DNA of 64,000 bases from Nostoc sp. LEGE 06077 (GTDB taxonomy: Bacteria; Cyanobacteriota; Cyanobacteriia; Cyanobacteriales; Nostocaceae). Where the stretch lies: the NCBI RefSeq assembly GCF_015207705.1, contig NZ_JADEWI010000009.1, forward strand, positions 1 to 64,000, in the 5' to 3' direction. The first letter of the stretch is position 1. Every line of letters begins with the position of its first letter. The notes below the pieces were generated by a model. The model had not been told where the DNA came from and ran no database searches. It saw only the letters and a list, made by a program, of their open reading frames with translations. The translations under genes were made by a program, and so were the position numbers. Shown here piece after piece: positions 18,199-27,635 of the stretch.

Positions 18199-18567
18199 AT
18201 GTCCCGTACATACACAATTAAAGTCCGCGATCGCGCCACTGGCAAAGAATACACCCTCCAAGTCCCAGATGACCGCTACATCCTACACTCTGCTGAACAC
18301 CAAGGGGTGGAATTGCCTTTTTCCTGCCGTAATGGGGCTTGTACCGCTTGCGCTGTCAGGGTTTTATCGGGAGAAATTGACCAACCAGAGGCGGTTGGTT
18401 TGTCATTAGAGTTGCGTCGGCAAGGTTATGCTTTGCTGTGTGTGAGTTACGCCCGTTCCGACTTAGAAGTGGAGACACAAGACGAGGATGAAGTCTATGA
18501 ACTCCAATTTGGGCGTTACTTTGCTAAAGGCAGAGTCAAAGCGGGTTTACCATTAGACGAAGATTAA
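18199..18567 (+). CDS. 2Fe-2S plant-type ferredoxin
   Basis: This 122-residue ferredoxin has the four cluster ligands: Cys43, Cys48 and Cys51 in SCRNGACTACAV, and Cys81 in LLCVSY. It carries electrons in the cytoplasm. It is longer than the roughly 98-residue photosynthetic PetF because of a C-terminal tail (ELQFGRYFAKGRV...LPLDED), so it is more likely a specialised ferredoxin than the main one. It is a lone gene after the divergent tRNA-Ser. Confidence 0.9.
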   Translation: MSRTYTIKVRDRATGKEYTLQVPDDRYILHSAEHQGVELPFSCRNGACTACAVRVLSGEIDQPEAVGLSLELRRQGYALLCVSYARSDLEVETQDEDEVYELQFGRYFAKGRVKAGLPLDED

Positions 18568-18661
18568 TAGGGAAAGGAGACTGGGAAGGGAGACAATCAG
18601 CAACTATGTTTTTTCTCCCCCTACACCCCAGCCTCTTTCCCAAGGGTGCAAAGGAGTAAAT

Positions 18662-19222
18662 ATGCGAATCGCTACAGTTTTAGGGCGTTTTGGGTTTTGG
18701 ACGCGAAAAATAGCTATATTAAGCTGCTTATTACTATTGGTAAGTTGTCAAGCTAAAAGTCAGCCTACAGATAATCAAATGCTGGTGAAAGTGGCGCGTG
18801 TGGTAAGTGGCCAAAGTTTAGAAGTGTTGGGTATGGGTGAAAAACCGAATTTTGCCTCTCCAGTGCGGTTAATTGGCATTGATGCGCCAGATTTGCGCCA
18901 AAACCCCTGGGGAGATGAAGCTAGACAAAGCTTAGAAAAATTAATTGGGGGGATAGAACAATCAATCAAGCTAGAGTTAGATATTGAAAATAAAGATAAA
19001 CTGGGGCGGACATTGGCTTATGTCTGGAAAGATAATCAGTTATTAAACGAACAAATAGTTAAACAGGGATATGCGCTATTTGTCGGGCGATCGCCTAATC
19101 ACAAATACGACCAACGCCTAGAACGCGCTCAACAGTGGGCCAGAATTATGGGAGAAGGGATTTGGAACCCAGAAAACCCTATGCGCCAAACTCCGGCTGA
19201 ATTTCGCTTTTTGAATCGATGA
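18662..19222 (+). CDS. Thermonuclease-family (SNase-like) lipoprotein
   Basis: This 186-residue protein has a lipoprotein signal ending in LLLVSC (Cys29 or nearby), then an SNase/OB-fold domain: VKVARVVSGQSLEV, VRLIGIDAPDLR, DKLGRTLAYVW, LNEQIVKQGYAL. The active-site pattern of staphylococcal nuclease (Arg in VRLIGIDAP, Asp-Ala-Pro, and Arg in GRTLAYV) is largely kept. It probably degrades nucleic acids outside the inner membrane. It follows the ferredoxin by 94 bases. Confidence 0.82.
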   Translation: MRIATVLGRFGFWTRKIAILSCLLLLVSCQAKSQPTDNQMLVKVARVVSGQSLEVLGMGEKPNFASPVRLIGIDAPDLRQNPWGDEARQSLEKLIGGIEQSIKLELDIENKDKLGRTLAYVWKDNQLLNEQIVKQGYALFVGRSPNHKYDQRLERAQQWARIMGEGIWNPENPMRQTPAEFRFLNR

Positions 19223-19284
19223 AAATGCTGAGTAAAAGTAATGGAGAGAGACGCGGATAGTTATTTGTAACTTGTGACTAACCC

Positions 19285-19351
19285 TTGACTCAAATACAAA
19301 TTTTTTTCGACATTACTACCGAGGCGGCTTTAGCTGCGGGTGCAGTTTTAC
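19285..19351 (+). pseudogene. Remnant of inositol monophosphatase N-terminus
   Basis: A 22-codon stretch reads QIFFDITTEAALAAGAVLQ, closely like the start of cyanobacterial inositol monophosphatase-family proteins (LDIATEAALAAGAVLQ pattern). The similarity ends abruptly after VLQ, and the frame continues as unrelated sequence. No rest of the gene is nearby. Identity rests on pattern memory, not a search. Confidence 0.5.
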
Positions 19352-19421
19352 AAGTTGCTATGGTTTGCTGTCGCTTTATCCTGCTTAATCACCCGTTCTC
19401 CTCCTGTTTTCGCCATTCAAC

Positions 19422-20003
19422 TCAAACGGTGGAAAAATTAATATTTTCGTAAAGTTCGGCAATTTGAATTTGCAACTCCAAGGTACTCAAAGAAAGGGTG
19501 ACAGTTGGGTCATCGTATTCCGAAAATAGCCACTGATGCGCGGCTGTTTTGAGATGATGTTCAACGTGTATACGATATTGATCAATCAGCAGATATTCTT
19601 GGAAAGTGGGAATTGTCCGATAAGCAACAAATTTCTCACCACGGTCATAATTTTGGGTGGATTTAGACAACACTTCAGCAATAAAGCAGGGATTGACCAC
19701 AGTATCTTTGCGTCCCGTTTGAAGTTCTAAGGGTTTGGGCAAAACCATCACATCAGGGTAAGTGTAGAGATTTGCATCGGGAATCCAGAGTCGCTGATCG
19801 ACATAGAAAATCCGGTAGTTTTTGCTTTTTAGGGCAGATTTCAGCAAAATATACAAATTTCCAGCAATATCATTGTGGTTGGGTGTCCCACCAGTCATAG
19901 GAATAATTTCTCCATCACAATATTCGCTGCGTGTTTCTGACGCGATTTCAAGTTCTAAATACTCATCAATGGTGTAGTGTTTGGTCTCAGGTTGAGCAAT
20001 CAT
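19422..20003 (-). CDS. Uma2 family (DUF820) putative endonuclease
   Basis: This 193-residue protein has the Uma2/DUF820 layout: YTIDEYLELEIASETRSEYCDGEII, NHNDIAGNLYILL, VDQRLWIPDANLYTYPDVMVL, and FIAEVLSKSTQNYDRGEKF. The PD-(D/E)xK-type residues are Asp in YPDV and Glu-Val in IAEVLS. These proteins abound in cyanobacteria and their role is unproven. The ATG overlaps the stop of the upstream HsdS remnant as ATGA, so it may have been translationally coupled to a gene that is now decayed. Confidence 0.85.
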   Translation of the reverse strand: MIAQPETKHYTIDEYLELEIASETRSEYCDGEIIPMTGGTPNHNDIAGNLYILLKSALKSKNYRIFYVDQRLWIPDANLYTYPDVMVLPKPLELQTGRKDTVVNPCFIAEVLSKSTQNYDRGEKFVAYRTIPTFQEYLLIDQYRIHVEHHLKTAAHQWLFSEYDDPTVTLSLSTLELQIQIAELYENINFSTV

Positions 20004-20452
20004 GTCAGTTTTACCCCCAAGGCTTCAAGTTGCTGGTTTATCCAAGTTGTGGCTGTCGTTTCATCGGTTTCTATCGCTCGTTCTACTCCTGTTTTAGCAA
20101 TTTCTAGCAGTTGTTTGGATTCCTCCCGCGCTTGGCGAGATGCTCTGACTTTTTCTGTGATTTTCTGGCGAGTAGATTCTTGCGGTAGCGTAATCGGAAT
20201 ATTTAACAAATCCTCAGTGGAAATTGCCGGATACATACTGGCTGTTGTATGAAGATCAAGAATTTCGCAGACAATGGGCGATCGCACATAAACCAGTAAA
20301 ACTTCTGGCGCTATTTTGGTTGGTTCGAGAACAGCAAAACCAGATGAACAAATGTAATTATTTTACTCTGGTTCAATCAGGGCTGAGAGTCGGCGAATAG
20401 GGCGAACTGTTGAGGTGATTATATTGTTGTGGTCACTGCCTGATAAATTTTC
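20000..20452 (-). pseudogene. Decayed type I restriction specificity subunit (HsdS) fragment
   Basis: One frame encodes an HsdS-like C-terminal piece with two in-frame stops (at 20453-20455 and 20363-20365). It reads LSGSDHNNIITSTVRPIRRL, then RRLSALIEPE, stop, NNYICSSGFAVLEPT, LLVYVRSPIVCEI, and ISTEDLLNIPITLPQESTR, ending with the usual helical spacer (ITEKVRASRQAREESKQLLEIA). The intact 95-residue tail from a GTG at 20287 might still be translated. No HsdM or full HsdR gene is present, so it cannot form a complete enzyme. Confidence 0.7.
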
Positions 20453-20678
20453 TTAATGATTTAATGGCGATCGCTTGTTGATGTGTAGTGAACATCTGCA
20501 AAAATAAATTATGCTGCGATCGCCTCACTGATTTCTTCCCCTACTCTGAGCTACATAAAAGGAAGAGAAAGGGATAATAAAGAATGAGAATTTTTTGAGC
20601 ATAGACTCTAAGTCTAGAATTTTGCTCAAAACTCCCTCTCAAACACTGAAAATTACACATTTGAGTATTAGACTGAGC

Positions 20679-23336
20679 ATGACTGAGAATTTAAAGGCTA
20701 AAAGTAATGATATTGCGTTAAATAAATATTCTCCCGCTGCCATTGAAGAAAAATGGCAAAAAACCTGGGCAGAACTGGGTTTAGATCATACCCCTATAAA
20801 AAACAACAAGCCAAAATTCTACGCTTTATCCATGTTTCCCTATCCATCGGGTAGTTTACACATGGGTCACGTCCGTAATTACACAATTACAGATGTGATT
20901 GCTCGTCTCAAGCGAATGCAAGGTTATCGCGTTTTGCACCCAATGGGTTGGGATGCTTTTGGCTTACCCGCAGAAAACGCAGCCATTGACCGTGGGATTC
21001 CCCCCGCCAAGTGGACTTATCAAAATATTGCTCAAATGCGCCAGCAGTTACAGCGTTTGGGTTTATCTATTGACTGGGAAAGCGAAGTGGCTACCTGTTC
21101 ACCAGATTATTACAAGTGGACTCAATGGATTTTCTTGCAGTTTTTACAAGCGGGGTTAGCTTACCAAAAAGAAGCGGCGGTGAACTGGGACCCGATTGAT
21201 CAAACTGTATTAGCTAACGAACAAGTTGATAGTGAAGGCCGTTCTTGGCGCAGTGGTGCGAAAGTCGAGCGCAAATTATTGCGCCAATGGTTTTTCAAGA
21301 TTACCGACTACGCCGAAGAATTACTCAACGACTTGGATAAATTGACAGGTTGGCCAGAACGTGTGAAGTTAATGCAGGCAAACTGGATTGGTAAATCTGT
21401 CGGTGCTTATTTAGAATTTCCGATTGTGGGGATGGAGGAAAAAATCGGCGTGTACACCACTCGCCCTGATACTGTTTTTGGTGTCAGTTATGTAGTTTTA
21501 GCCCCAGAACATCCTTTAACCAAGCGTGTCACCACCAAAGACCAGCAAGCCGCAGTTGAAGCTTTTATTACTGAAGTTTCTCATCAAAGTGAGTTAGAAC
21601 GCACCGCCGAAGACAAACCAAAGCGGGGTGTTCCTACTGGTGGTAAAGCCGTTAACCCCTTCACTGCGGATGAAGTGCAAATCTTAATTGCTGATTATGT
21701 ATTGTATGAGTACGGTACTGGGGCGGTGATGGGTGTCCCAGCCCATGATGTGCGGGACTTTAAGTTTGCCAAAGCTTATGATTTGCCGATTGATGTTGTG
21801 ATTGCTGCACCAGAAGATGTGGCAGGTTTTGATTTAACTCCCACATCCGAAACTGAGGAAGTCACTCAACTCATACAAATTGAATATAACGAAGCATATA
21901 CTGAACCAGGAATTTTAATTAATTCTGGGCAGTTTACGGGGATGAATTCAGTTGAAGCGAAAGCTGCAATCGTCAAATATGCCGAAGAACAAGGTTTTGG
22001 TAAAGAACGCATCCAATACCGCTTGCGAGATTGGTTAATTTCTCGACAACGTTATTGGGGCGCACCCATCCCAGTGATTCACTGTCCCAACTGCGGAATT
22101 GTGCCAGTCCCAGACAAGGATTTGCCAGTACAGTTACCGGAAGAAGTGGAATTTACTGGACGAGGTGGTTCACCGTTGACGCAGTTAGAAAGTTGGGTAA
22201 ATGTCCCTTGTCCAACTTGCGGTACTCCAGCCAAGCGAGAAACCGACACGATGGATACTTTCATTGATTCTTCGTGGTATTTCTTGCGGTTTACCGACGC
22301 AAAGAATGAACAGCAGGTATTTGACCCCAGCAAAACTAACGACTGGATGCCCATAGATCAGTATGTTGGCGGGATTGAACACGCAATTTTGCACTTATTA
22401 TATTCGCGGTTCTTTACTAAAGTATTGCGCGATCGCGGCTTGTTGAATTTTGATGAACCTTTTGCCCGGTTGTTAACTCAAGGAATGGTGCAGGGTTTAA
22501 CTTACATGAATCCCAACAAGGGCGGCAAAGATAAATGGGTTCCCTCCCATTTGGTTAACCCCGCTGACCCCCGCGATCCTCAAACTGGGGAACCATTGCA
22601 ACGCCTGTACGCTACTATGTCCAAATCTAAGGGTAATGGTGTCGCGCCGGAAGATGTGATTTCTAAATATGGTATAGATACAGCGCGGATGTTCATCTTA
22701 TTTAAAGCGCCACCAGAAAAAGATTTGGAGTGGGATGAAGCCGATGTGGAAGGACAATTCCGCTTTTTAAATCGGGTGTGGCGATTAATCACAGATTATG
22801 CTGCGGCTGGGGTATCACGTAAGCAAGCGCAACTTGCTGATTTAAGTAAACCAGAAAAGGAATTACGTCGGGCAATTCACACAGCCATTAAATCAGTCAC
22901 CGAAGATTTAGAAGATGAATATCAATTCAATACCGCTATTTCAGAATTGATGAAGTTGAGTAATTCTTTGACTGATAGTGACTGTAAAAATTCGCCAATT
23001 TATGCCGAAGGGATTCAAAGTTTAGTAATGTTACTGGCTCCTTTTGCGCCACACATTGCTGATGAATTGTGGCATTTATTAGGTAATAAAAATTCAGTCC
23101 ATACCCAAACTTGGCCAGCGTTTGATGCGGCTGCTTTAATCGCTGATGAAATTACTTTGGTAATTCAGGTTAACGGCAAAAAGCGGGCTGATATTCAAGT
23201 TCCGGCGCAAGCAGATAAAGCTGAGTTGGAAAAATACGCTCGTGAATCAGAAGTTGTGCAGCGTCACTTGGAAGGGAAGGAGATTAAAAAGGTAATTGTC
23301 GTCCCTGGCAAGTTGGTGAATTTTGTGGTTGGTTAA
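20679..23336 (+). CDS. Leucyl-tRNA synthetase
   Basis: This 885-residue class I synthetase attaches leucine to tRNA-Leu. It shows the HIGH-type motif HMGH at residues 61-64, an editing domain ([18 protein letters not shown]), the zinc-like pairs CPNCG and CPTCG, and MSKSKGNG at about 647-654. A C-terminal anticodon-binding region and the tail ending [12 protein letters not shown] follow. The start MTENLKAKS at 20679 was chosen; a longer frame from a TTG at 20595 lacks family-like sequence. It is followed by the 127-bp repeat array. Confidence 0.97.
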   Translation: MTENLKAKSNDIALNKYSPAAIEEKWQKTWAELGLDHTPIKNNKPKFYALSMFPYPSGSLHMGHVRNYTITDVIARLKRMQGYRVLHPMGWDAFGLPAENAAIDRGIPPAKWTYQNIAQMRQQLQRLGLSIDWESEVATCSPDYYKWTQWIFLQFLQAGLAYQKEAAVNWDPIDQTVLANEQVDSEGRSWRSGAKVERKLLRQWFFKITDYAEELLNDLDKLTGWPERVKLMQANWIGKSVGAYLEFPIVGMEEKIGVYTTRPDTVFGVSYVVLAPEHPLTKRVTTKDQQAAVEAFITEVSHQSELERTAEDKPKRGVPTGGKAVNPFTADEVQILIADYVLYEYGTGAVMGVPAHDVRDFKFAKAYDLPIDVVIAAPEDVAGFDLTPTSETEEVTQLIQIEYNEAYTEPGILINSGQFTGMNSVEAKAAIVKYAEEQGFGKERIQYRLRDWLISRQRYWGAPIPVIHCPNCGIVPVPDKDLPVQLPEEVEFTGRGGSPLTQLESWVNVPCPTCGTPAKRETDTMDTFIDSSWYFLRFTDAKNEQQVFDPSKTNDWMPIDQYVGGIEHAILHLLYSRFFTKVLRDRGLLNFDEPFARLLTQGMVQGLTYMNPNKGGKDKWVPSHLVNPADPRDPQTGEPLQRLYATMSKSKGNGVAPEDVISKYGIDTARMFILFKAPPEKDLEWDEADVEGQFRFLNRVWRLITDYAAAGVSRKQAQLADLSKPEKELRRAIHTAIKSVTEDLEDEYQFNTAISELMKLSNSLTDSDCKNSPIYAEGIQSLVMLLAPFAPHIADELWHLLGNKNSVHTQTWPAFDAAALIADEITLVIQVNGKKRADIQVPAQADKAELEKYARESEVVQRHLEGKEIKKVIVVPGKLVNFVVG

Positions 23337-23543
23337 AAGGAAGTTCGGTGTTAATATTTATCGCCAGAACAAGGGAGAAGGAAGGAGTGAAGAGGGTTGT
23401 AGCATAGTTAATTTTTCTTCACATTGTTCGGTTTGTCTGAGTCGTTCTACTTAGTAGCTTGGTTTCATAAAACTGACAGATTACTGTTAATGGAGCTTTT
23501 TTGACTTTCCGGATTGGTTAACATCTGTTGAGAACAATTAATT

Positions 23544-23603
23544 GGTAGATGCACCTTGATCTTCGACTCCCCTAGCTGTTTAACATCGGCTGGGGGATTT
23601 TTT
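23544..23603 (+). ncRNA. NsiR1-like small RNA, copy 1
   Basis: The predicted transcript runs from about 23544 to the end of the T run, near 60 nt. Its promoter has TCCGGA at 23508-23513, the motif reported for the HetR-dependent (DIF) promoters of heterocystous cyanobacteria. NsiR1 is a roughly 60-nt RNA made from a tandem array in these organisms. The start point is inferred from spacing, not mapped. Confidence 0.65.
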
Positions 23604-23670
23604 ATGTGGCACAACCCAATATTTGACCATTTTATCCGGTTAAGGGCGATCGCATATAGAACAATTAATT

Positions 23671-23732
23671 GGTAGATGCACCCTGATAACTAATTCCCCT
23701 AGCTGGTTTACACCGACTGGGGGATTTTTTTT
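23671..23732 (+). ncRNA. NsiR1-like small RNA, copy 2
   Basis: Same layout as copy 1, 127 bases on, with TCCGGT at 23635-23640 and a GCGATCGC site in the promoter spacer. The hairpin CCCCTAGC/GCTGGGGG-type stem here reads CCCCTAGCTGG and CGACTGGGGG with eight T. Confidence 0.6.
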
Positions 23733-23797
23733 GCCTTCATTGCCAGAATCAGAAAATTTTATCCGGTTAAGGGCGATCGCATACAGAACAATTAATT

Positions 23798-23859
23798 GGT
23801 AGATGCACCCTGATAACTAATTCCCCTAGCTGGTTTACACCGACTGGGGGATTTTTTTT
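23798..23859 (+). ncRNA. NsiR1-like small RNA, copy 3
   Basis: The transcript region is identical to copy 2 as far as can be read; the promoter differs by one base (CATACAGAAC instead of CATATAGAAC). TCCGGT lies at 23762-23767. Confidence 0.6.
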
Positions 23860-23924
23860 GCCTTCATTGCCAGAATCAGAAAATTTTATCCGGTTAAGGG
23901 CGATCGCACGCAGAACAATTAATT

Positions 23925-23985
23925 GGTAGATGCACCCTGATAACTAATTCCCCCGGCGGCTGCCACCACTGGGGGATTTTTTTTT
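23925..23985 (+). ncRNA. NsiR1-like small RNA, copy 4
   Basis: The 5' half equals copies 2 and 3, but the terminator stem has changed to CCCCCGGCGG and CCACTGGGGG with nine T. TCCGGT lies at 23889-23894. Sequence similarity to the other units stops after the terminator. Confidence 0.6.
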
Positions 23986-24136
23986 GGTTGATTGCAAACA
24001 TCATTGCCGCGAGTTTGATTTCCAAGGTGCAGATATGAAAGCACAGTTGGTTTGTGATAGTATTCCTCAATCATTCGTGAGAAATAACCAAGAACAAATG
24101 ATAGTCAACATCAAAATTCTCACAAATCAAACAAAC

Positions 24137-24712
24137 TTATCTTTGCCAACCTACTAACCCCACTATTTCTAATGCTTCCGCTACTTGTGGGTGCAACGTA
24201 CAGTACCAGAAATCCTCAAAACTCCACTCAACCAAGAGTGCAGTCGGAAATGGCAAACCATCAGCATGAGTGGGTAAAGAGCAATTTAAGTATTTTGCCA
24301 GCAAATAGCCAAGTCTCGCATATTGCAAGTTAACCGCACCGTAATGGTCATAACTAGCCGCTTTTGCTAGTTCAGATGTTGTCGTAGTCCGATTAGGAAA
24401 ATGATAATGAGCTACTAACATAGCTCGGTGTCCTGGAGTGAGATTTGCTTCAATAGCAGTAAAAGCTTCCGCATATTCCTCGGCTGAAGGGAGAAATTTA
24501 TCAATATGAGAGTCAGGAGTATCAATTACCTCCTCCATATCATCCAAAGCAGCCGCAATGAGTTCACTACAGAAGGCGCTTTTGTTATATCCCATCAGTT
24601 GTGCCAGTTTCTCTAAGCGGGAGTTGTCAGTGGGTACGAGTGTTACGGAGAACCTGACAGATTCTTCCTGGCACTGCAACATCTTGTGTACTAATCTTTG
24701 AACCTTAGTCAT
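24137..24712 (-). CDS. Hypothetical protein, putative RHH-type N-terminus
   Basis: The 191-residue product begins with a ribbon-helix-helix-like stretch (EESVRFSVTLVPTDNSRLEKLAQLMGYNKSAFCSELIAAAL in two parts), as in CopG-type DNA-binding proteins. Its C-terminal part (LVAHYHFPNRTTTTSELAKAA then VNLQYARLGYLLAKYL) resembles a small domain seen beside HNH or restriction-type nucleases, but no nuclease motif is present. The start MTKVQRL at 24712 was chosen over an upstream TTG; there is no clear ribosome site. Function unknown. Confidence 0.6.
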   Translation of the reverse strand: MTKVQRLVHKMLQCQEESVRFSVTLVPTDNSRLEKLAQLMGYNKSAFCSELIAAALDDMEEVIDTPDSHIDKFLPSAEEYAEAFTAIEANLTPGHRAMLVAHYHFPNRTTTTSELAKAASYDHYGAVNLQYARLGYLLAKYLNCSLPTHADGLPFPTALLVEWSFEDFWYCTLHPQVAEALEIVGLVGWQR

Positions 24713-25187
24713 AATGGAAAAATGCACCAAAATAATTCATCATTTTTAACACCAGGATTTACAGTGGTCAAATCCTGTTGAGTGTGCATGATGAACTGGG
24801 CATTAAACCGCTTAAGCGAACGCAGGGTATGAGTTTTAGTCTGATTATTCTGCGATAAGTACAGTATTAATCAGAAAAATGATGCATTTGCGATAGTAAG
24901 GAAATGTCGGCACACAAGACCAGATTATCCTCAAAAACCAGGAAATCAATCACTGAACTGAGATAGTGTAGGTATATGCCTTGAGAAATAAAACTTCTTC
25001 TCTTGCAGAATTTATGATTTATTTCCTTAAGATTACTGCTTGATAACTTTTATATTACCTAAGAATTATTTTCATCTCATCTGTACAATTTCGTACAGAT
25101 GAACTTTATTTGTTAGATGTAATTTTTAAGAACAAGGGTCATTCTCATGAAATTTATTCATTTTGATTTAAAACTGGAAAAATTACT
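24713..25187. other. Divergent intergenic region
   Basis: About 475 AT-rich bases between two divergent genes. A perfect inverted repeat at 25078-25101 is the only structure seen. No coding frame is convincing. Confidence 0.5.
25078..25101. promoter_or_regulatory. Operator-like inverted repeat
   Basis: CATCTGTAC and GTACAGATG are perfect 9-bp arms around AATTTC, 87 bases before the 64-residue gene at 25188. It could bind a dimeric regulator or be a weak terminator; the T content after it is low. Confidence 0.4.
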
Positions 25188-25382
25188 ATGATGTTCAAAA
25201 TTGATGACTATGTACTAAATCTTCAAACTGGACAGATGGGGAAAGTTATTGGTTACGGACATGAAATCATAAACAATGTGTATACCACAACTCTAAGAGT
25301 CTTAGTAGATGAAACTCTCAATTCCTCAAAGAGATTATTAGTGTTAGAAGATATAATTCCAACTTGGAGTCTGATGTCATAG
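25188..25382 (+). CDS. Small hypothetical protein, 64 aa
   Basis: A 64-residue frame encodes a beta-rich protein (MMFKIDDYVLNLQTGQMGKV, then VYTTTLRVLVDET and LVLEDIIPTW). The pattern of an opening strand with a G-x-V-I-G-Y turn resembles small SH3-like or KOW-like barrels, but I cannot name a family. No membrane segment is present. Two ATGs (25188 and 25191) are possible; a weak GGAAA lies upstream. Confidence 0.5.
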   Translation: MMFKIDDYVLNLQTGQMGKVIGYGHEIINNVYTTTLRVLVDETLNSSKRLLVLEDIIPTWSLMS

Positions 25383-25462
25383 CTAAAATATTTACAAGGA
25401 TGGAAATGCAGAGGTGAAGTATCTTGAGATGCACTACCCAATCAAGATACTTCACTTTAGTT

Positions 25463-27172
25463 TCATGCAACTATATGTTCTAGCTGCCGAGAATTATGCT
25501 TCAGCAGGTCAGTAATTTTATCCGCAGGTGCGGGGATACCAAAATAAAATCCTTGACCTTCTTGACAGCCACGCTGTTGTAAATACTCTAGCTGTTCTTG
25601 CGTTTCTACCCCTTCGGCGGTAATTTTCAACTGGAGGCTTTTGGCTAAGGCAATAATGGCATCTGTAACAGCGGCACTATCAGAGTTAGATGTGACATTC
25701 TGCACAAATGAACGGTCAATTTTGAGCATATTGACAGGGAAGCGATTCAAGTAATTTAAGGAAGAATAGCCAGTGCCGAAGTCATCTAAGGCTATCCATA
25801 AGCCTAGTTCTCGTAATTGTTTGAGGGTTTTGACAGAGTGCTGAATATCACCCATCAAGAAGCTTTCAGTTACTTCTAATTCTAAGTAAGATGCTGCCAA
25901 ATCTGTTTCTTGTAGGACTTGTTTGACAACCTCAACTAAATTTGGTTTTTCAAACTGTCGAGCTGAGAGGTTAACCGACATCCGAATTGGTTCTATTCCC
26001 GCTAACTGCCAAGCACGATTTTGAGCGCAAGCAGTACGTAATACCCATTCCCCAATAGAGATGATTAAACCATTGTCTTCGGCAATGGGGATAAATTGTG
26101 CTGGAGAAACCAAACCCCGTGTCGGATGCTGCCAACGTACTAGTGCTTCTAGTGCGGTTATTTGTCTAGTCTGCAAATCAATGAGGGGTTGGTAATAAAC
26201 TACCATTTCTCCCCGCTCTAAAGCCCCGCGTAACTCGTTTTCTATTGTCAATCGCTCTTGCAACCGCGCGTTAATTTCTGGAGAATAGAAGCGATATTGA
26301 CTCCGCCCTTGTTGTTTTGCTTGATATAGTGCGATGTGAGCCTGTTGTAGTAGTTGGTCTACATAATGACGATCGCCTATATGATTAATTGTGATCCCAA
26401 TACTGGCGGTGATGTGAATCTGCTGTCCATCGATAAAGAAAGGTTTGGATATTGTACTCAAGAGTAACTGCGACAGTTTAATCACACTCTCAAAAGAAAG
26501 TATATCGATGTGAGCGATCGCAAATTCATCTTGGCTCAAATGAGCGAGAATATCTGTTTGACCTATACAATTGGTTAAACGTTGGGCAACTGATCTTAAG
26601 AGCAAATTAGATTTTTCATGCTCCAACCCATGACTGATACCTGTAAAATCATCAATGCCCAGCAAAAGCACAGCTACCATCTGCTGATTTTGAGATTGTG
26701 ATATGTTCTGATAAAGGCGATCGCAAAATAAATCCCGATTTGGTAATCCAGTTAAATTGTCATAATTACTAATCTGATGAATCAACTCATCTAATTTATG
26801 CAGAGTTTGTGCGGTATCTGCCATTAATGTACCTGCCTCATCTGCATATTCTGTAGGGAGTTCAGGTAATTTTTTAGTATGCAAATAATCTTGCAATGCA
26901 GCCGAAGTCAAAATAACAGGAGCTAGAAGATAGTGTAGTGCATAAAGTGTGGCGGCTGTACCTGTAAGTGTTGCCAACAAAGCAATCAGCAACACTCGTA
27001 TTGCCATCTCCCAAGAATAAGAATTAGACGTAACAAAACAGAATAGTAAAGTGAGCAAAGGTACATGAGTACCTAAAAATGCCACCGACATGATTTTGGC
27101 TGTATAACTTTTTTTGAGCAAGCTAAATTTAGCTAGAAATGAGTACAGATAAAGGTTGCGATTGAGCTTCAT
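25463..27172 (-). CDS. EAL-domain c-di-GMP phosphodiesterase with degenerate GGDEF
   Basis: This 569-residue protein has two or three N-terminal membrane segments (within residues 15-95), a short HAMP-like linker, a GGDEF domain (DNLTGLPNRDLF onward) whose active site reads LSQDEF instead of GGDEF, and an EAL domain with ALEALVRWQHP, DDFGTGYSSLNYL and TAEGVETQEQ. The GGDEF half is probably inactive or GTP-binding only, leaving phosphodiesterase activity on cyclic di-GMP. The start MKLNRNL at 27172 is an ATG; the longer frame starts at TTG. It is a lone gene with a long upstream spacer. Confidence 0.88.
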   Translation of the reverse strand: MKLNRNLYLYSFLAKFSLLKKSYTAKIMSVAFLGTHVPLLTLLFCFVTSNSYSWEMAIRVLLIALLATLTGTAATLYALHYLLAPVILTSAALQDYLHTKKLPELPTEYADEAGTLMADTAQTLHKLDELIHQISNYDNLTGLPNRDLFCDRLYQNISQSQNQQMVAVLLLGIDDFTGISHGLEHEKSNLLLRSVAQRLTNCIGQTDILAHLSQDEFAIAHIDILSFESVIKLSQLLLSTISKPFFIDGQQIHITASIGITINHIGDRHYVDQLLQQAHIALYQAKQQGRSQYRFYSPEINARLQERLTIENELRGALERGEMVVYYQPLIDLQTRQITALEALVRWQHPTRGLVSPAQFIPIAEDNGLIISIGEWVLRTACAQNRAWQLAGIEPIRMSVNLSARQFEKPNLVEVVKQVLQETDLAASYLELEVTESFLMGDIQHSVKTLKQLRELGLWIALDDFGTGYSSLNYLNRFPVNMLKIDRSFVQNVTSNSDSAAVTDAIIALAKSLQLKITAEGVETQEQLEYLQQRGCQEGQGFYFGIPAPADKITDLLKHNSRQLEHIVA

Positions 27173-27635
27173 AGATTCTGCTTGATAGTAGATAGTTGGC
27201 AAATTAGTTACTAGAGTTTTTATGGCAGAAAGTTTCGGGAATTTATTACCTTAATTCCTATAAAAACGCAGTGATTTAGAGTTGTAAATCTTCCAAATCT
27301 CTCTACTAAGCTTATAGAATCATCTCTATAGTTTTGGTAAAGCGGAATATATAGCCTTTTTCCGTACTAAATACTTGTGAGTATAAATACTATTTAATAT
27401 ATTAAGTTTGGATAAATTTTTATTATTTGTTTAATTTAGCTTGCCAGAGGCGATCGCCTAAAAATTTATTCTACAATTCAGACATTAAATAGCATATTTA
27501 TAATCGCTGTAAATATTGTTAAACAAATATGATTTAGATGTTTAAAATGGCTGTATCCATCTGAAATTAAGGGTTTATTACTCAAAATTACCAAAATAAA
27601 ATTTAAATTTCATCTAACTTCTCTTTAACAAAAAC

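Larger units (their letters stand above)
23508..23985 (+). repeat. Four tandem 127-bp repeats with promoter box and terminator
   Basis: TCCGG boxes start at 23508, 23635, 23762 and 23889, exactly 127 bases apart. Each is followed after 17 bases by AGAACA, then AATTAATTGGTAGATGCACC, then a stem CCCCUAGC/GCUGGGGG (varied in copy 4) and 6-9 T. Unit 1 carries the exact TCCGGA and a diverged spacer; units 2 and 3 are nearly identical. The architecture is that of a repeated small-RNA gene with its own promoter and terminator. Confidence 0.9.
23337..24136. other. Intergenic region holding the 127-bp repeat array
   Basis: No protein gene was found in 800 bases. The first 170 bases are leuS downstream sequence; the middle holds four small-RNA-like repeat units at 23508-23985; the last 150 bases show nothing recognisable. 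Confidence 0.6.

Noticed and set aside
23508-23985. CRISPR array
   Set aside because: The units are 127 bases with near-identical spacers and each carries a terminator; no short repeat with unique spacers and no cas genes.
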